Shown here: positions 21,469 to 30,146 of the stretch, piece by piece
Numbering within the stretch: position 1 is the first letter of the stretch
How the letters are laid out: every line of letters begins with the position of its first letter
NCBI GenBank assembly: GCA_017508485.1
Contig: JAFVYV010000005.1
Span: forward strand, 96,368-160,367
From: Clostridia bacterium
GTDB taxonomy: Bacteria > Bacillota > Clostridia > Christensenellales > Borkfalkiaceae
DNA: 64,000 nt
Direction: 5' to 3'
The notes under the pieces: generated by a model
Database searches by the model: none
What the model saw: only the letters and a program-made list of their open reading frames with translations
What the model was told of the DNA's origin: nothing
Translations under genes and position numbers: made by a program

Positions 21469-22303
21469 AGTTCATTCAGACACTTTTTACGTTTACGATA
21501 GTGAAAACATAATAAGTTGTAGGGCAAAAGGCAATTTTAAAATAAAAAAAGACTCTTTAATTGTTGGCGACTACGTTGAGTTTGATGAAAATGAAAAGGT
21601 TATAACCAAAATTTTAGAAAGAAAAAACCTTTTTATAAGACCAAGCGTTGCAAACGTTGACCAAGTATTTATTTTAATTGCACCGTTACCAAAGCCTGAC
21701 CTTTTACTTATTGACAAACTACTTGTAAACGCCTTTAGAAAGGGTGTTGAAGTAAGCATAATTATAAATAAAAGTGATTTAGGTGCAAACGACTTATATC
21801 AAGAAATTTATAAAGAATATAACGATGCTGGAGTAAATATATACAAAATATCTTCAAAAGATAAAGAAAATTTAGCGATAATTAAAGAAAAACTAAACGG
21901 AAAGTTAACCGTTTTAGCAGGTCAATCAGCAGTAGGCAAAACTTCACTTATCAATGCACTTTTTAACTATTCCTTAAAAACTGGCGATTTAAGTGAAAAA
22001 ATAAATAGGGGAAAACACTCTACCACCTATTCAAACATATATTTCGTTGGCGATATAAAAATAATTGACACGCCGGGTTTTGCCGTTATTGAAACGGAAG
22101 AATTTACTGGTGATGACGATATTAAAGATTATTACCCAGAATACGTTGAAGTTGCTAATCTTTGTAAGTTTAGAGATTGCAAACACGTAAATGAACCAGG
22201 TTGTAAAGTGCTTGAACTTGTTAAAGGACAAAAACTTTCTTTTAATAGACACCAAAGATATTTAGAATTATTAAAGGAAAACGAAAATAGAAAAAAATAC
22301 TAA
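21449..22303 (+). CDS. rsgA: Ribosome small-subunit GTPase RsgA
   Basis: This 284-residue circularly permuted GTPase helps late 30S maturation. It has an N-terminal OB fold, then the G4 motif INKSDL, the P-loop GQSAVGKT (the family norm is GQSGVGKS), the G3 motif DTPGF, and a C-terminal zinc knuckle with CKFRDCKH and a later Cys in PGCKV. The ATG at 21449 follows GAAGAGG and overlaps the end of rlmN. stp and prkC, usually just upstream, are absent. Confidence 0.95.
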   Translation: MKGQIIRVHSDTFYVYDSENIISCRAKGNFKIKKDSLIVGDYVEFDENEKVITKILERKNLFIRPSVANVDQVFILIAPLPKPDLLLIDKLLVNAFRKGVEVSIIINKSDLGANDLYQEIYKEYNDAGVNIYKISSKDKENLAIIKEKLNGKLTVLAGQSAVGKTSLINALFNYSLKTGDLSEKINRGKHSTTYSNIYFVGDIKIIDTPGFAVIETEEFTGDDDIKDYYPEYVEVANLCKFRDCKHVNEPGCKVLELVKGQKLSFNRHQRYLELLKENENRKKY

Positions 22304-22317
22304 TAAGGAGAAAGAAA

Positions 22318-22971
22318 ATGTCAATCAAAATTGCACCATCAGTATTATCTGCAGATTTTTCAAAAATGGGTGAAGAAATTGCCACTTTAAAAGGTTGTGG
22401 CGCAGATTTAGTGCACCTAGACGTTATGGACGGTGTTTTTGTTAAAAATATAACTTTTGGACCAAAACTTGTTGAAGATTGTAGAAAGTTTACGGATTTA
22501 CCATTTGACGCACACCTAATGATAGTTAATCCAGAAAAGTACGTAGGGGCTTTTGCCGACGCAGGTGCTGATATAATTACAGTTCATAAAGAAGCGTGTG
22601 GCGACAAGTTGAAAGACGTTCTAATGCAAATTAAAGGCTACAACAAAAAATGTGGCGCAGTTATCAATCCAAACACGCCTGTCAAAGATATACAAGACGT
22701 AATAGAATATTGCGATATGATTTTATGTATGAGTGTTTATCCTGGTTTTGGTGGTCAAAAGTTTATTGACGACGTTTTATTTAAGATTGAAGAACTTTCA
22801 AATTTAATTATAAAAACGGGCAAACAAATTGATATTCAAGTTGACGGGGGAATTAACCTTGAAACGGTGTCAAGGGCAAAGTCAGCAGGGGCAAACGTTA
22901 TTGTTGCAGGTAGCACGGTTTTTAACGCACCTGATAGAAAAAAGATTATTGAAGATTTAAGAAATTTTTAA
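22318..22971 (+). CDS. rpe: Ribulose-phosphate 3-epimerase
   Basis: This 217-residue TIM-barrel enzyme interconverts ribulose-5-phosphate and xylulose-5-phosphate in the pentose phosphate pathway. It starts with KIAPSVLSADF and shows HLDVMDGVFV, DAHLMI, MSVYPGFGGQKF and QVDGGIN motifs, including the catalytic aspartates. It follows rsgA by 14 bases with a GGAG site, the conserved gene order ahead of spoVM. Confidence 0.97.
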   Translation: MSIKIAPSVLSADFSKMGEEIATLKGCGADLVHLDVMDGVFVKNITFGPKLVEDCRKFTDLPFDAHLMIVNPEKYVGAFADAGADIITVHKEACGDKLKDVLMQIKGYNKKCGAVINPNTPVKDIQDVIEYCDMILCMSVYPGFGGQKFIDDVLFKIEELSNLIIKTGKQIDIQVDGGINLETVSRAKSAGANVIVAGSTVFNAPDRKKIIEDLRNF

Positions 22972-23014
22972 CCTTTTTATACTAACGAGCGTATAATTAT
23001 TTAGGAGGTTTACT

Positions 23015-23092
23015 ATGAACTGTAAAATTATTTGTATAAAACCACCTAAGATAATTAGAAGTATTTTAAGATTATTCGTAAAGAATAAATAA
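23015..23092 (+). CDS. spoVM: Stage V sporulation protein SpoVM (25-residue amphipathic peptide)
   Basis: This 25-codon gene has a perfect AGGAGG site seven bases before its ATG and lies just after rsgA-rpe, where spoVM is found in Bacillus. The segment IKPPKIIRSILRLF matches the Bacillus SpoVM segment IKLPKFLGGIVRAM in the I-K-x-P-K start, the proline kink and the spacing of hydrophobic and basic residues. SpoVM is a curvature-sensing helix that recruits SpoIVA to the forespore membrane during coat assembly. A terminator follows directly. Identification combines position, length and sequence; the gene is below usual length cut-offs. Confidence 0.85.
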   Translation: MNCKIICIKPPKIIRSILRLFVKNK

Positions 23093-23104
23093 AATGCTTT
23101 TATT

Positions 23105-23137
23105 AAAAACCCTTTTTTAAGGGTTTTTTTATTTTTT
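23105..23137 (+). terminator. Terminator after spoVM
   Basis: The hairpin AAAAACCCTT / AAGGGTTTTT with a TTTT loop is followed by a long T-rich run. Confidence 0.85.
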
Positions 23138-23150
23138 AAGACTAAAAGTG

Positions 23151-23179
23151 TTGAAATAGTGTAAAAATAGTGTTAAACT
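23151..23179 (+). promoter_or_regulatory. Promoter of mscS with an internal direct repeat
   Basis: TTGAAA (23151-23156), a 17-base spacer and TAAACT (23174-23179). The spacer contains AATAGTGT twice with an 11-base period (23155-23162 and 23166-23173), one helical turn apart, a possible protein-binding site. Confidence 0.6.
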
Positions 23180-23203
23180 TATAAAAAACAAAGGAGAAAA
23201 CCG

Positions 23204-24028
23204 ATGAAAGAAAAACTTGAAAATATAATAAACACGGTTATTGAGTGGGCATCTCATACGGGTATAAAAGTAGTAATATCTTTACTAGTTTTACTTATTT
23301 CTTTTAGAATTATAACCGTTGTAACAAGAAAAATTGAAAAGAAACTTATAAACGGAAAGCATAAGGTTGACAAGACTTTATCACATACCCTTTTATATGC
23401 GTTAAAAATTGTTCTAAAAATTTTAATAGTACTTTGCTTAGTTTCTTATTTAGGAATTGACACAAGTGGTATTACGGCATTAGTTACTTCACTTGGTGTT
23501 TGCGTAGGCTTAGCAGTAAACGGTGCGCTTTCAAACCTAGCAGGTGGGGTAATGATTATAATTACAAGACCTTTTAGGGTAGACGACTATATTGAAGCGC
23601 AAGGTTATGAAGGTACTGTAGAAGATGTTCGTATAACATCAACAAGAATTCGTACGGCAGACAATAAAATTGTTTATATACCAAACGGCTCACTTTCAGC
23701 AGGTTGCATAGTAAATTATTCTGAAAAGGATATTCGCCGTGTAGATTTAAATTTTTCTATCGGTTATGCTGACGACTTTGAAAAGGCAAAAAACATTATT
23801 CAAAACCTTTGCGACAAGCACGATTTAGTGTTAAAAGACCCTGCACCTTTTATAAGAGTAAGCGAACACGGGGCAAGTAGCATAAACATAACAACAAGGG
23901 TTTGGACAAAACAAGTAGACTACTGGACTGTTAAGCACGATTTATTGGAAAGCGTAAAGACTGAATTTGATAAGGAAGGAATTGAAATTCCGTTCAATCA
24001 ATTAGACGTTCACGTAAAAAACGACTAA
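23204..24028 (+). CDS. mscS: Small-conductance mechanosensitive channel (MscS family)
   Basis: This 274-residue membrane channel releases solutes on osmotic downshock. Two N-terminal helices precede a pore helix containing GLAVNGALSNLAGGVMIIITRPFRVDDYI, in which the glycine/alanine pattern and RPF-DDYI are family signatures, and a C-terminal cytoplasmic beta and alpha/beta domain follows. It is monocistronic, with an AAGGAG site, its own promoter and a strong terminator. Confidence 0.93.
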   Translation: MKEKLENIINTVIEWASHTGIKVVISLLVLLISFRIITVVTRKIEKKLINGKHKVDKTLSHTLLYALKIVLKILIVLCLVSYLGIDTSGITALVTSLGVCVGLAVNGALSNLAGGVMIIITRPFRVDDYIEAQGYEGTVEDVRITSTRIRTADNKIVYIPNGSLSAGCIVNYSEKDIRRVDLNFSIGYADDFEKAKNIIQNLCDKHDLVLKDPAPFIRVSEHGASSINITTRVWTKQVDYWTVKHDLLESVKTEFDKEGIEIPFNQLDVHVKND

Positions 24029-24045
24029 AATAAAAAAGCAAAAAG

Positions 24046-24079
24046 AAAAACACTCTAAAATTTAGAGTGTTTTTTGTTT
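24046..24079. terminator. Bidirectional terminator between mscS and upp
   Basis: An inverted repeat AAAAACACTCTAAA / TTTAGAGTGTTTTT has A and T runs on both sides and serves both convergent genes. Confidence 0.85.
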
Positions 24080-24089
24080 TAATTATAAA

Positions 24090-24722
24090 TTATTTCGTTC
24101 CAAAAATTCTATCACCAGCATCACCAAGACCAGGTAGGATATAGCCGATTTCATTAAGTTTTTCATCTCTTGATGCGCAATAAACAGGAACGTCAGGGTG
24201 TGCGTCGGTAAACGCCTTAATTCCTTCAGGTGCGGCAATCATACACATAAACTTAATATCTTTACAATTTCTTTGTTTTAAGAAGTTAACTGCGGCAATA
24301 GCAGAACCACCGGTTGCAAGCATAGGGTCAAGTAAAACAACCTTTCTATTTGCAATATCTTCAGGTAATTTACAGTAGTATTCTTTAGGTTCTAAAGTTT
24401 CGTGGTCTCTATACAAACCAATGTGTCCAACTTTAGCGGTAGGGAATAGTGCTAAAATACCGTTAGTCATGCCAAGCCCTGCTCTTAAAATAGGAACAAC
24501 TGCAACGTCTTGACAAGCAAGAACTTTTGTTTTTGCAACTGTTAACGGAGTTTTGACTTCAACTTCTTTTAAAGGAAGGTCCCTAAAAACTTCGTATGCC
24601 ATAAGCATAGCAATTTCTTCAACTAACTCTCTAAATTCTTTAGAAGTAGTTTTTTCATCTCTTAAAAGTGAGATTTTGTGAGTAATAAGTGGATGTTCAA
24701 AAATAGTAACGTTTGCGTTCAT
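24090..24722 (-). CDS. upp: Uracil phosphoribosyltransferase
   Basis: This 210-residue enzyme salvages uracil to UMP with PRPP. It has the family marks [10 protein letters not shown], the PRPP-binding loop [12 protein letters not shown] and the uracil-binding [13 protein letters not shown] at the C-terminus. It lies downstream of spoVG, with a terminator-like hairpin between them and no clear promoter of its own, so it may rely on read-through. Together with uraA and pyrR further along it completes uracil salvage. Confidence 0.97.
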   Translation of the reverse strand: MNANVTIFEHPLITHKISLLRDEKTTSKEFRELVEEIAMLMAYEVFRDLPLKEVEVKTPLTVAKTKVLACQDVAVVPILRAGLGMTNGILALFPTAKVGHIGLYRDHETLEPKEYYCKLPEDIANRKVVLLDPMLATGGSAIAAVNFLKQRNCKDIKFMCMIAAPEGIKAFTDAHPDVPVYCASRDEKLNEIGYILPGLGDAGDRIFGTK

Positions 24723-24736
24723 AAAAAACCTCTCAT

Positions 24737-24771
24737 TTTAATAAAATCGCTAGCTTTTTTGGCTAACGATT
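24737..24771 (-). terminator. Terminator-like hairpin between spoVG and upp
   Basis: On the minus strand AATCGTTAGC / GCTAGCGATT forms a ten-base stem followed by TTTATT, an imperfect T run. Confidence 0.65.
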
Positions 24772-24773
24772 CC

Positions 24774-25043
24774 TTATTCTTCCTTTAATTGTTCTTCTTT
24801 GAATGCGTCAAGAATGAGTTTAATAATTTCTTCCCTTGTAGAAGTTTTGATTGGATGGGCAATATCTTTATATTCTCCATCGTTCGTTTTTCTGCTCGGC
24901 ATAGCAATAAAATACCCTTCACTACCTTCAATAACCTTGATGTCATGAACTGCGAAACAATCATCAATAGTTATAGAAGCAACTGCTTTCAACTTGCTGT
25001 CTGATTTCTTCACCATGCGAACACGTACACCTGTAATGTTCAT
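24774..25043 (-). CDS. spoVG: Septation/sporulation regulator SpoVG
   Basis: This 89-residue protein is SpoVG, a small site-specific nucleic-acid-binding regulator involved in spore septation and cell wall processes. Recognisable parts are the N-terminal ITGVRVRMV, the [20 protein letters not shown] core, and the [21 protein letters not shown] signature. It is divergent from murC; in many clostridia the two are also neighbours. It has an AGAGAGGCG ribosome region and a clear promoter. Confidence 0.96.
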   Translation of the reverse strand: MNITGVRVRMVKKSDSKLKAVASITIDDCFAVHDIKVIEGSEGYFIAMPSRKTNDGEYKDIAHPIKTSTREEIIKLILDAFKEEQLKEE

Positions 25044-25078
25044 TGTGAAAGCGCCTCTCTTATCATATCATTATTTGT

Positions 25079-25107
25079 ATTTTAGCATAAATAAAAAACA
25101 ATTTCAA
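25079..25107 (-). promoter_or_regulatory. Promoter of spoVG
   Basis: Minus-strand TTGAAA (25107-25102), a 17-base spacer and TAAAAT (25084-25079). Confidence 0.65.
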
Positions 25108-25192
25108 CTACTTTTTTAAAAAAAGTGTTGTTTTTTTTCAAAAAAATGGGGAAAAATACAATTTTTTACATCTTTTTTTCATAAAATGTGAT

Positions 25193-26515
25193 ATGAGAAC
25201 ATTTAGCGATTTAAAAAAAGAAACAAAAATACATTTGATAGGCATAGGTGGAATATCTATGAGTGGTATTGCAAAATGGCTTTTAGAAAACGGATATAAA
25301 GTTAGTGGTAGTGATATAAATAAATCGGATATGGTTTTAGGCCTTGAAAGGCTTGGCGCAAAAATTTATATCGGGCATAGGGAAGAAAATGTTTTAGATG
25401 CAAATTTAGTAATTTACACTTCTGCTATACAAGATGATAATTTAGAAATTTTAAAAGCAAAAAAACTAAAAATTCCACTTATTAAAAGAAGCCGGTTTTT
25501 AGGCGAGATTATAAACTTACATAAAAATAAAATAGGCATATCTGGTTGCCACGGCAAAACAACCGTTACGGCTATGCTAACACACGCTTTTAACGACGGT
25601 GGTCTTAACCCGACCTGTTTTATCGGTGGAGAAGATAAGGTATATTCAAACTTTGTTAGTGGTAAAAAGGAATACGCTATTTTTGAAGCGTGTGAGTTTA
25701 GAAAAAACTTTTTAGACCTAAAAACAGATATTGCAGTCGTTCTTAACATAGATAACGACCATTTAGACAGTTTTAGTTGTTTTGATGATTTAGTAAAAAC
25801 TTATAACGATTTTTCAAAAAACGCAATACTCGTTTATAATGCTGATGATAAGCATTGTAAAAAACTAAACAACCTATCGGCAATTTCTTTTGGAATTGAA
25901 AACGATGCAATGTATATGGCAAAAAACATAAAAGAAAGTGATGGTAAATACTCTTTTAATCTTTACGAATACGGTAAAAATTTAGGTAAAGTAGAGTTAA
26001 CCGTTGTAGGTAAACATAATATTTATAACGCACTTGCTACAATAGTCGTTGCAAGAAAGTACGGTTTATCTTTTGACAAAATTAAAAAATCGTTAAAAAC
26101 CTTTACTGGTGTTAAAAGAAGAAACGAATTTTTAGGGGAGTTTAAGGGTAAAAAGTTTTATGCAGATTACGCACACCATCCAACTGAACTTGAAGCCACT
26201 TTGAAAAACTTAAAGGAAGACTTTTTAATAGTTTTTCAACCACATACCTATTCAAGAACAAAATTACTTATGGATGAATTCGTTAGAGTGCTTAAAAATA
26301 AAGACCTAATAATATACAAAACCTATTCTGCAAGGGAAATGTTTGATTTAGAGGGTAGCGCTTATGCGTTAAGAAAGAATTTAACAGGCTCTTTTTATGC
26401 AGAAGATAAAGAAGCGTTAAAAAAACTGATAACAAACTCTAATAAAAAAAGCGTTATGTTTTTAGGCGCAGGGGATATTTACGATATAGCAAAAGAAATT
26501 ATTAATGAAAGATAA
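25193..26515 (+). CDS. murC: UDP-N-acetylmuramate--L-alanine ligase
   Basis: This 440-residue Mur ligase adds L-alanine to UDP-MurNAc in peptidoglycan synthesis. It starts with a Rossmann-like IHLIGIGGISMSG segment, has the ATP P-loop GCHGKTTVT near residue 118, a NIDNDHLD motif near 184 and the C-terminal DYAHHPTE motif. No Shine-Dalgarno sequence is evident before the ATG (the 15 bases upstream are AT-rich with only GTG), although nearly all other genes here have one. Confidence 0.95.
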   Translation: MRTFSDLKKETKIHLIGIGGISMSGIAKWLLENGYKVSGSDINKSDMVLGLERLGAKIYIGHREENVLDANLVIYTSAIQDDNLEILKAKKLKIPLIKRSRFLGEIINLHKNKIGISGCHGKTTVTAMLTHAFNDGGLNPTCFIGGEDKVYSNFVSGKKEYAIFEACEFRKNFLDLKTDIAVVLNIDNDHLDSFSCFDDLVKTYNDFSKNAILVYNADDKHCKKLNNLSAISFGIENDAMYMAKNIKESDGKYSFNLYEYGKNLGKVELTVVGKHNIYNALATIVVARKYGLSFDKIKKSLKTFTGVKRRNEFLGEFKGKKFYADYAHHPTELEATLKNLKEDFLIVFQPHTYSRTKLLMDEFVRVLKNKDLIIYKTYSAREMFDLEGSAYALRKNLTGSFYAEDKEALKKLITNSNKKSVMFLGAGDIYDIAKEIINER

Positions 26516-26524
26516 TTTAAAGTT

Positions 26525-26556
26525 AAGCACTTGCTAAATAGTAGGTGCTTTTTTGT
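26525..26556 (+). terminator. Terminator after murC
   Basis: The stem AAGCACTTGC / GTAGGTGCTT (ten pairs including two G-U) is followed by TTTTTT. Confidence 0.75.
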
Positions 26557-26588
26557 TGTAAAATTTTTATTTTTTTTATCATAAATAG

Positions 26589-26617
26589 TTGACAAAGGTA
26601 AATAATAATAGTAATAT
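26589..26617 (+). promoter_or_regulatory. Promoter of the hrcA-grpE-dnaK-dnaJ operon
   Basis: TTGACA (26589-26594), a 17-base spacer and TAATAT (26612-26617), immediately upstream of the CIRCE repeat. Confidence 0.8.
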
Positions 26618-26624
26618 AAACGTG

Positions 26625-26651
26625 TTAGCAGTTAAACGTAAAGAGTGCTAA
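26625..26651 (+). promoter_or_regulatory. CIRCE operator for HrcA (left arm degenerate)
   Basis: The sequence TTAGCAGTT, nine bases, GAGTGCTAA fits the CIRCE inverted repeat TTAGCACTC-N9-GAGTGCTAA. The right arm is perfect and the left arm differs at two of its last three bases. It overlaps the likely transcription start, so HrcA binding should repress its own operon. Confidence 0.85.
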
Positions 26652-26684
26652 CAAATTAAAAGTCGCATTGCTAAAGAGGGATAA

Positions 26685-27704
26685 ATGAAGTTATCTGATA
26701 GAAAGAAAAAGATTTTGCAAATAGTTGTTGATGATTATATTTCAACTGCGCAACCTGTTTCAAGTAAAAGTATAACCGATAAGCATATGAAGGACGTAAG
26801 TTCAGCAACTGTTAGAAGTGAACTTGCTCAACTTGAAGAACTAGGCTTTTTAGACAAGCAACACACTTCAAGTGGTCGTGTTCCATCTGCTGAAGCGTAT
26901 AAACTTTATGCTAACGAACTTATGAAGAAAAGTAAACTTTCTTCAAAAGAACTTGCCGTTATAAAAAACACTTTCTTAAATGAAGTAAACAATTTAGAAG
27001 CAGTTGTTAAAAACACGGTAAAGGTTATAAGCGAACTTACTGATTACACTTCTTTAGGGTTTGCTAAACACGATGAAGAAGAAAAGGTGCAAAAGGTTAA
27101 CCTATTTAGATATAAAGAAAACCAAGCACTTTTACTAATCGTTACGGAAAACACCCTTATTAAGGACAAGTTTATTACAATTCCTAAAGAAATGGCAGAC
27201 GAACAGTTAGAAGTTGCAAACAATTTGGTTAACAGATTATTTGTCGGTAAAGACTTTGCAGAGATTTTAAGTTATGCCGATAGTTTTTTAGAAGAGTTTA
27301 ACGATTACAGAGATATCTTTACAGGTGTTATAAAGGCAATTGAGTCTTACTTAAATAACGACAATGCAGAAGTCGTTTTAGAAGGGGAAGAAAAGATATT
27401 AAATTCTCCTGAATACGAAGACGCAAATAAGATAAAGAACTTTTTATCAGTTGTTAACAGTAAAGACAAGGTTGCATCATTACTTGCTGAAAATAGTAGC
27501 AATATTGAAATTAACATTAAAATCGGTGGCGACAACGAAGAAAGTATTAAAGAGTGTTCTTTAGTCACGGCATCTTATAAAGCAGGTGGCGTAAACCTTG
27601 GAACGTACGGTGTTATAGGACCACTTAGAATGGATTACAAAAAGGTTGTTTCCGTTTTAGAAAGCGTTGGTAAGGTTTTAGAAGATATGCTAAAAGATAA
27701 ATAG
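26685..27704 (+). CDS. hrcA: Heat-shock repressor HrcA
   Basis: This 339-residue repressor binds CIRCE and needs GroEL to stay active. The N-terminal winged-helix domain includes DDYISTAQPVSSKSI and the family signature SSATVRSELAQLEELGFLDKQHTSSGRVP, followed by a GAF-like dimerisation domain. A CIRCE element lies 34 bases upstream, so the operon is autoregulated and induced by heat. The start ATG follows AGAGGG. Confidence 0.96.
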   Translation: MKLSDRKKKILQIVVDDYISTAQPVSSKSITDKHMKDVSSATVRSELAQLEELGFLDKQHTSSGRVPSAEAYKLYANELMKKSKLSSKELAVIKNTFLNEVNNLEAVVKNTVKVISELTDYTSLGFAKHDEEEKVQKVNLFRYKENQALLLIVTENTLIKDKFITIPKEMADEQLEVANNLVNRLFVGKDFAEILSYADSFLEEFNDYRDIFTGVIKAIESYLNNDNAEVVLEGEEKILNSPEYEDANKIKNFLSVVNSKDKVASLLAENSSNIEINIKIGGDNEESIKECSLVTASYKAGGVNLGTYGVIGPLRMDYKKVVSVLESVGKVLEDMLKDK

Positions 27705-27714
27705 GAGAATAAAA

Positions 27715-28251
27715 ATGGAAGTTGAAAAAATGACTTTGAAAGAGGCTAAAGAAGAATTAAAAAAGGCTTTAGAAATTAAAGACGCTTTAGCAAAAGAAAA
27801 TGAAGAACTCTTAAAAGAAATTGAAGAATTAAAACCACAAGTTGATGAATATAAAGATAAGTGGGTAAGAAACGTTGCTGAATTTGATAACTACAAAAAG
27901 CGTAACGCAAAAATTTGGCAAGAAGCGTTTACTGAAGGCAAGGTTGACATCATACTAAAGGCGTTAGCAATAGGCGATAATTTAGAAAGAGCAATCGCTA
28001 TGGATATTGATGAAAAGACTAAAGAAGGTTTGGTTTTATTATATAGACAGTTTAACGATATTCTAAAGGGTATGGAAGTTACGGAAATTAACCCTGTAGG
28101 CGAAAAGTTTGACCCGCTTTATCACGAAGCAGTTATGCAAGTTGAAGGAAGTGACGGGGAAGAATCAGATATTGTTAAACAAGTATTCCAAAAGGGATAT
28201 CAATTAAAAGATAAAGTTATAAGATACGCTAAAGTTAGCGTTATAAAATAA
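27715..28251 (+). CDS. grpE: Nucleotide exchange factor GrpE
   Basis: This 178-residue co-chaperone swaps ADP for ATP on DnaK. The N-terminal half is a long charged coiled coil; the C-terminal beta domain contains NPVGEKFDPLYHEAVMQVEG and KGYQLKDKVIRYAKVSV, typical of GrpE. It sits ten bases after hrcA with an AGGAG site. Confidence 0.96.
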   Translation: MEVEKMTLKEAKEELKKALEIKDALAKENEELLKEIEELKPQVDEYKDKWVRNVAEFDNYKKRNAKIWQEAFTEGKVDIILKALAIGDNLERAIAMDIDEKTKEGLVLLYRQFNDILKGMEVTEINPVGEKFDPLYHEAVMQVEGSDGEESDIVKQVFQKGYQLKDKVIRYAKVSVIK

Positions 28252-28281
28252 AAAAAGACAAATTAAGGAGATATATAGATT

Positions 28282-30075
28282 ATGGGAAAAACAATAGGTA
28301 TTGACTTAGGTACAACAAACTCATGCGTAGCAATTATGGAAAACGGCGAACCAGTTGTTATCGCAAACGCTGAAGGCGCAAGAACTACTCCATCAGTAGT
28401 TGGTTTTCAAAAAGATGGTGAAAGACTTGTTGGTCAAGTAGCAAAAAGACAAGCAGTAGCAAACCCTGATAGAACTATTAGTTCAATTAAAAGACATATG
28501 GGTTCTGACTATAAAGTAGATATTGACGGCAAAAGTTATACTCCACAAGAAATATCTGCAATGATTTTAACAAAACTTAAAAAGGATGCCGAAGCATATT
28601 TAGGTACTACTGTAACTGAAGCAATTATCACTTGTCCTGCATACTTTACTGATAGCCAAAGACAAGCAACTAAAGACGCAGGTAAAATTGCAGGTCTAAA
28701 CGTTTTAAGAATTATAAACGAACCAACTGCAGCTGCTCTTTCATACGGACTTGATAAAGAAGGCAAAACTCAAAAGGTTATTATTTATGACTTAGGTGGC
28801 GGTACTTTTGACGTATCCGTTATGGAAATTGGAGACGGTGTATTTGAAGTTTTAGCAACTAACGGTAACAACTTACTTGGTGGTGACGACTTTGATAAGA
28901 GAGTTATGGATTACCTTGTTAGTGAATTCAAAACTCAATCAGGTATTGATTTATCTAACGACAAACTTGCACTTCAAAGATTAAAGGAAGCAGCAGAAAA
29001 GGCAAAAATTGAACTTTCAGGCGTTATGAACACAAACGTTAACCTTCCTTTCATTACTGCAGATGCAACTGGTCCTAAACACTTAGACGTTGACATTACA
29101 AGACAAAAGTTTGATGCGTTAACTGCTGATTTAGTTTCAGCAACTATTGAACCTTTAAAGAAGGCAATGGCTGACGCAAAATTAAGTTATAACGATATTG
29201 ATAAGGTAATTTTAGTAGGTGGTTCAACTCGTATTCCAGCAGTTGTTGATGAAGTTAGAAGAGTTACTGGTAAAGAACCTTTCAAGGGAATTAACCCTGA
29301 TGAATGCGTTGCTATTGGTGCGGCAATTCAAGGTGGTGTTCTTTCAGGCGAAGTTAAAGACGTATTACTTCTTGACGTAATGCCATTATCACTTGGTATT
29401 GAAACGTTAGGTGGTGTAGCAACTAAACTTATTGAAAGAAATACTACTATTCCTGCTCACAAATCACAAGTGTTCTCAACTGCACAAGATAATCAAACTC
29501 AAGTTGATATTCACATTTTACAAGGTGAAAGAGAATTTGCTAAAGACAACAAGACTTTAGGTCGTTTTGAACTTGTAGGTATTCCACCTGCACCAAGAGG
29601 TGTTCCTCAAATTGAAGTTACTTTTGATATTGACGCAAACGGTATCGTAAACGTATCTGCAAAAGATTTAGGAACAGGCAAATCTCAAAACATTACAATT
29701 ACTTCTTCAACTAACCTTTCTGATGCTGATATTGATAAGGCTATTAAGGAAGCAAAAGAATATGAAGAAGAAGATAAGAAGAGAAAGGAAGTTGTTGATA
29801 ACCACAACAAGTTAGACGGTCTAATCTTCACAATTGAAAAATCAATGAAAGATTTAGGCGACAAGTTAACTGATGAAGATAAAGCAAAACTTGAAGAAGA
29901 AATTAAGACTGCAAAAGCCGACCTTGAATCTAACGATAATGAAAAGATGAAGGCAGCATTTGAAAGATTATCAAACGAATCTCAAGGAATTTTTGCTAAA
30001 ATTTATCAACAAGCACAAGCAGAACAAGGTGCACAAGGCGACGGTAACACAGGCGACCAAGAATTTAACCAATAA
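28282..30075 (+). CDS. dnaK: Molecular chaperone DnaK (Hsp70)
   Basis: This 597-residue Hsp70 chaperone binds exposed peptides in an ATP-dependent cycle. The N-terminal ATPase begins [12 protein letters not shown] and contains the [13 protein letters not shown] and GGSTRIPAV motifs; the substrate domain (about 370-500) and helical lid follow. The C-terminal tail is shorter than in E. coli and ends GDQEFNQ. Lacking the long insertion in the ATPase domain, it matches Gram-positive DnaK. An AAGGAG site precedes it. Confidence 0.98.
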   Translation: MGKTIGIDLGTTNSCVAIMENGEPVVIANAEGARTTPSVVGFQKDGERLVGQVAKRQAVANPDRTISSIKRHMGSDYKVDIDGKSYTPQEISAMILTKLKKDAEAYLGTTVTEAIITCPAYFTDSQRQATKDAGKIAGLNVLRIINEPTAAALSYGLDKEGKTQKVIIYDLGGGTFDVSVMEIGDGVFEVLATNGNNLLGGDDFDKRVMDYLVSEFKTQSGIDLSNDKLALQRLKEAAEKAKIELSGVMNTNVNLPFITADATGPKHLDVDITRQKFDALTADLVSATIEPLKKAMADAKLSYNDIDKVILVGGSTRIPAVVDEVRRVTGKEPFKGINPDECVAIGAAIQGGVLSGEVKDVLLLDVMPLSLGIETLGGVATKLIERNTTIPAHKSQVFSTAQDNQTQVDIHILQGEREFAKDNKTLGRFELVGIPPAPRGVPQIEVTFDIDANGIVNVSAKDLGTGKSQNITITSSTNLSDADIDKAIKEAKEYEEEDKKRKEVVDNHNKLDGLIFTIEKSMKDLGDKLTDEDKAKLEEEIKTAKADLESNDNEKMKAAFERLSNESQGIFAKIYQQAQAEQGAQGDGNTGDQEFNQ

Positions 30076-30099
30076 TAATATAAAATAATAAAAGTACGA

Positions 30100-30124
30100 C
30101 TGAAGGGTGAATTTTGCCCTTCAG
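30100..30124 (+). other. Hairpin between dnaK and dnaJ
   Basis: CTGAAGGG / CCCTTCAG forms an eight-base stem with a nine-base loop. No T run follows (TTGCTTT), so it looks more like a transcript-stabilising or processing hairpin, or a weak attenuator that lowers dnaJ relative to dnaK, than a full terminator. Confidence 0.55.
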
Positions 30125-30146
30125 TTGCTTTCAATAAGGGAATTTT

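Noticed and set aside
22972..23014. A sigma-E promoter for spoVM (CGTATAAT resembling CATACAAT at 22990-22997)
   Set aside because: Only six of eight bases match and no good -35 was found, so it was not listed as a feature.
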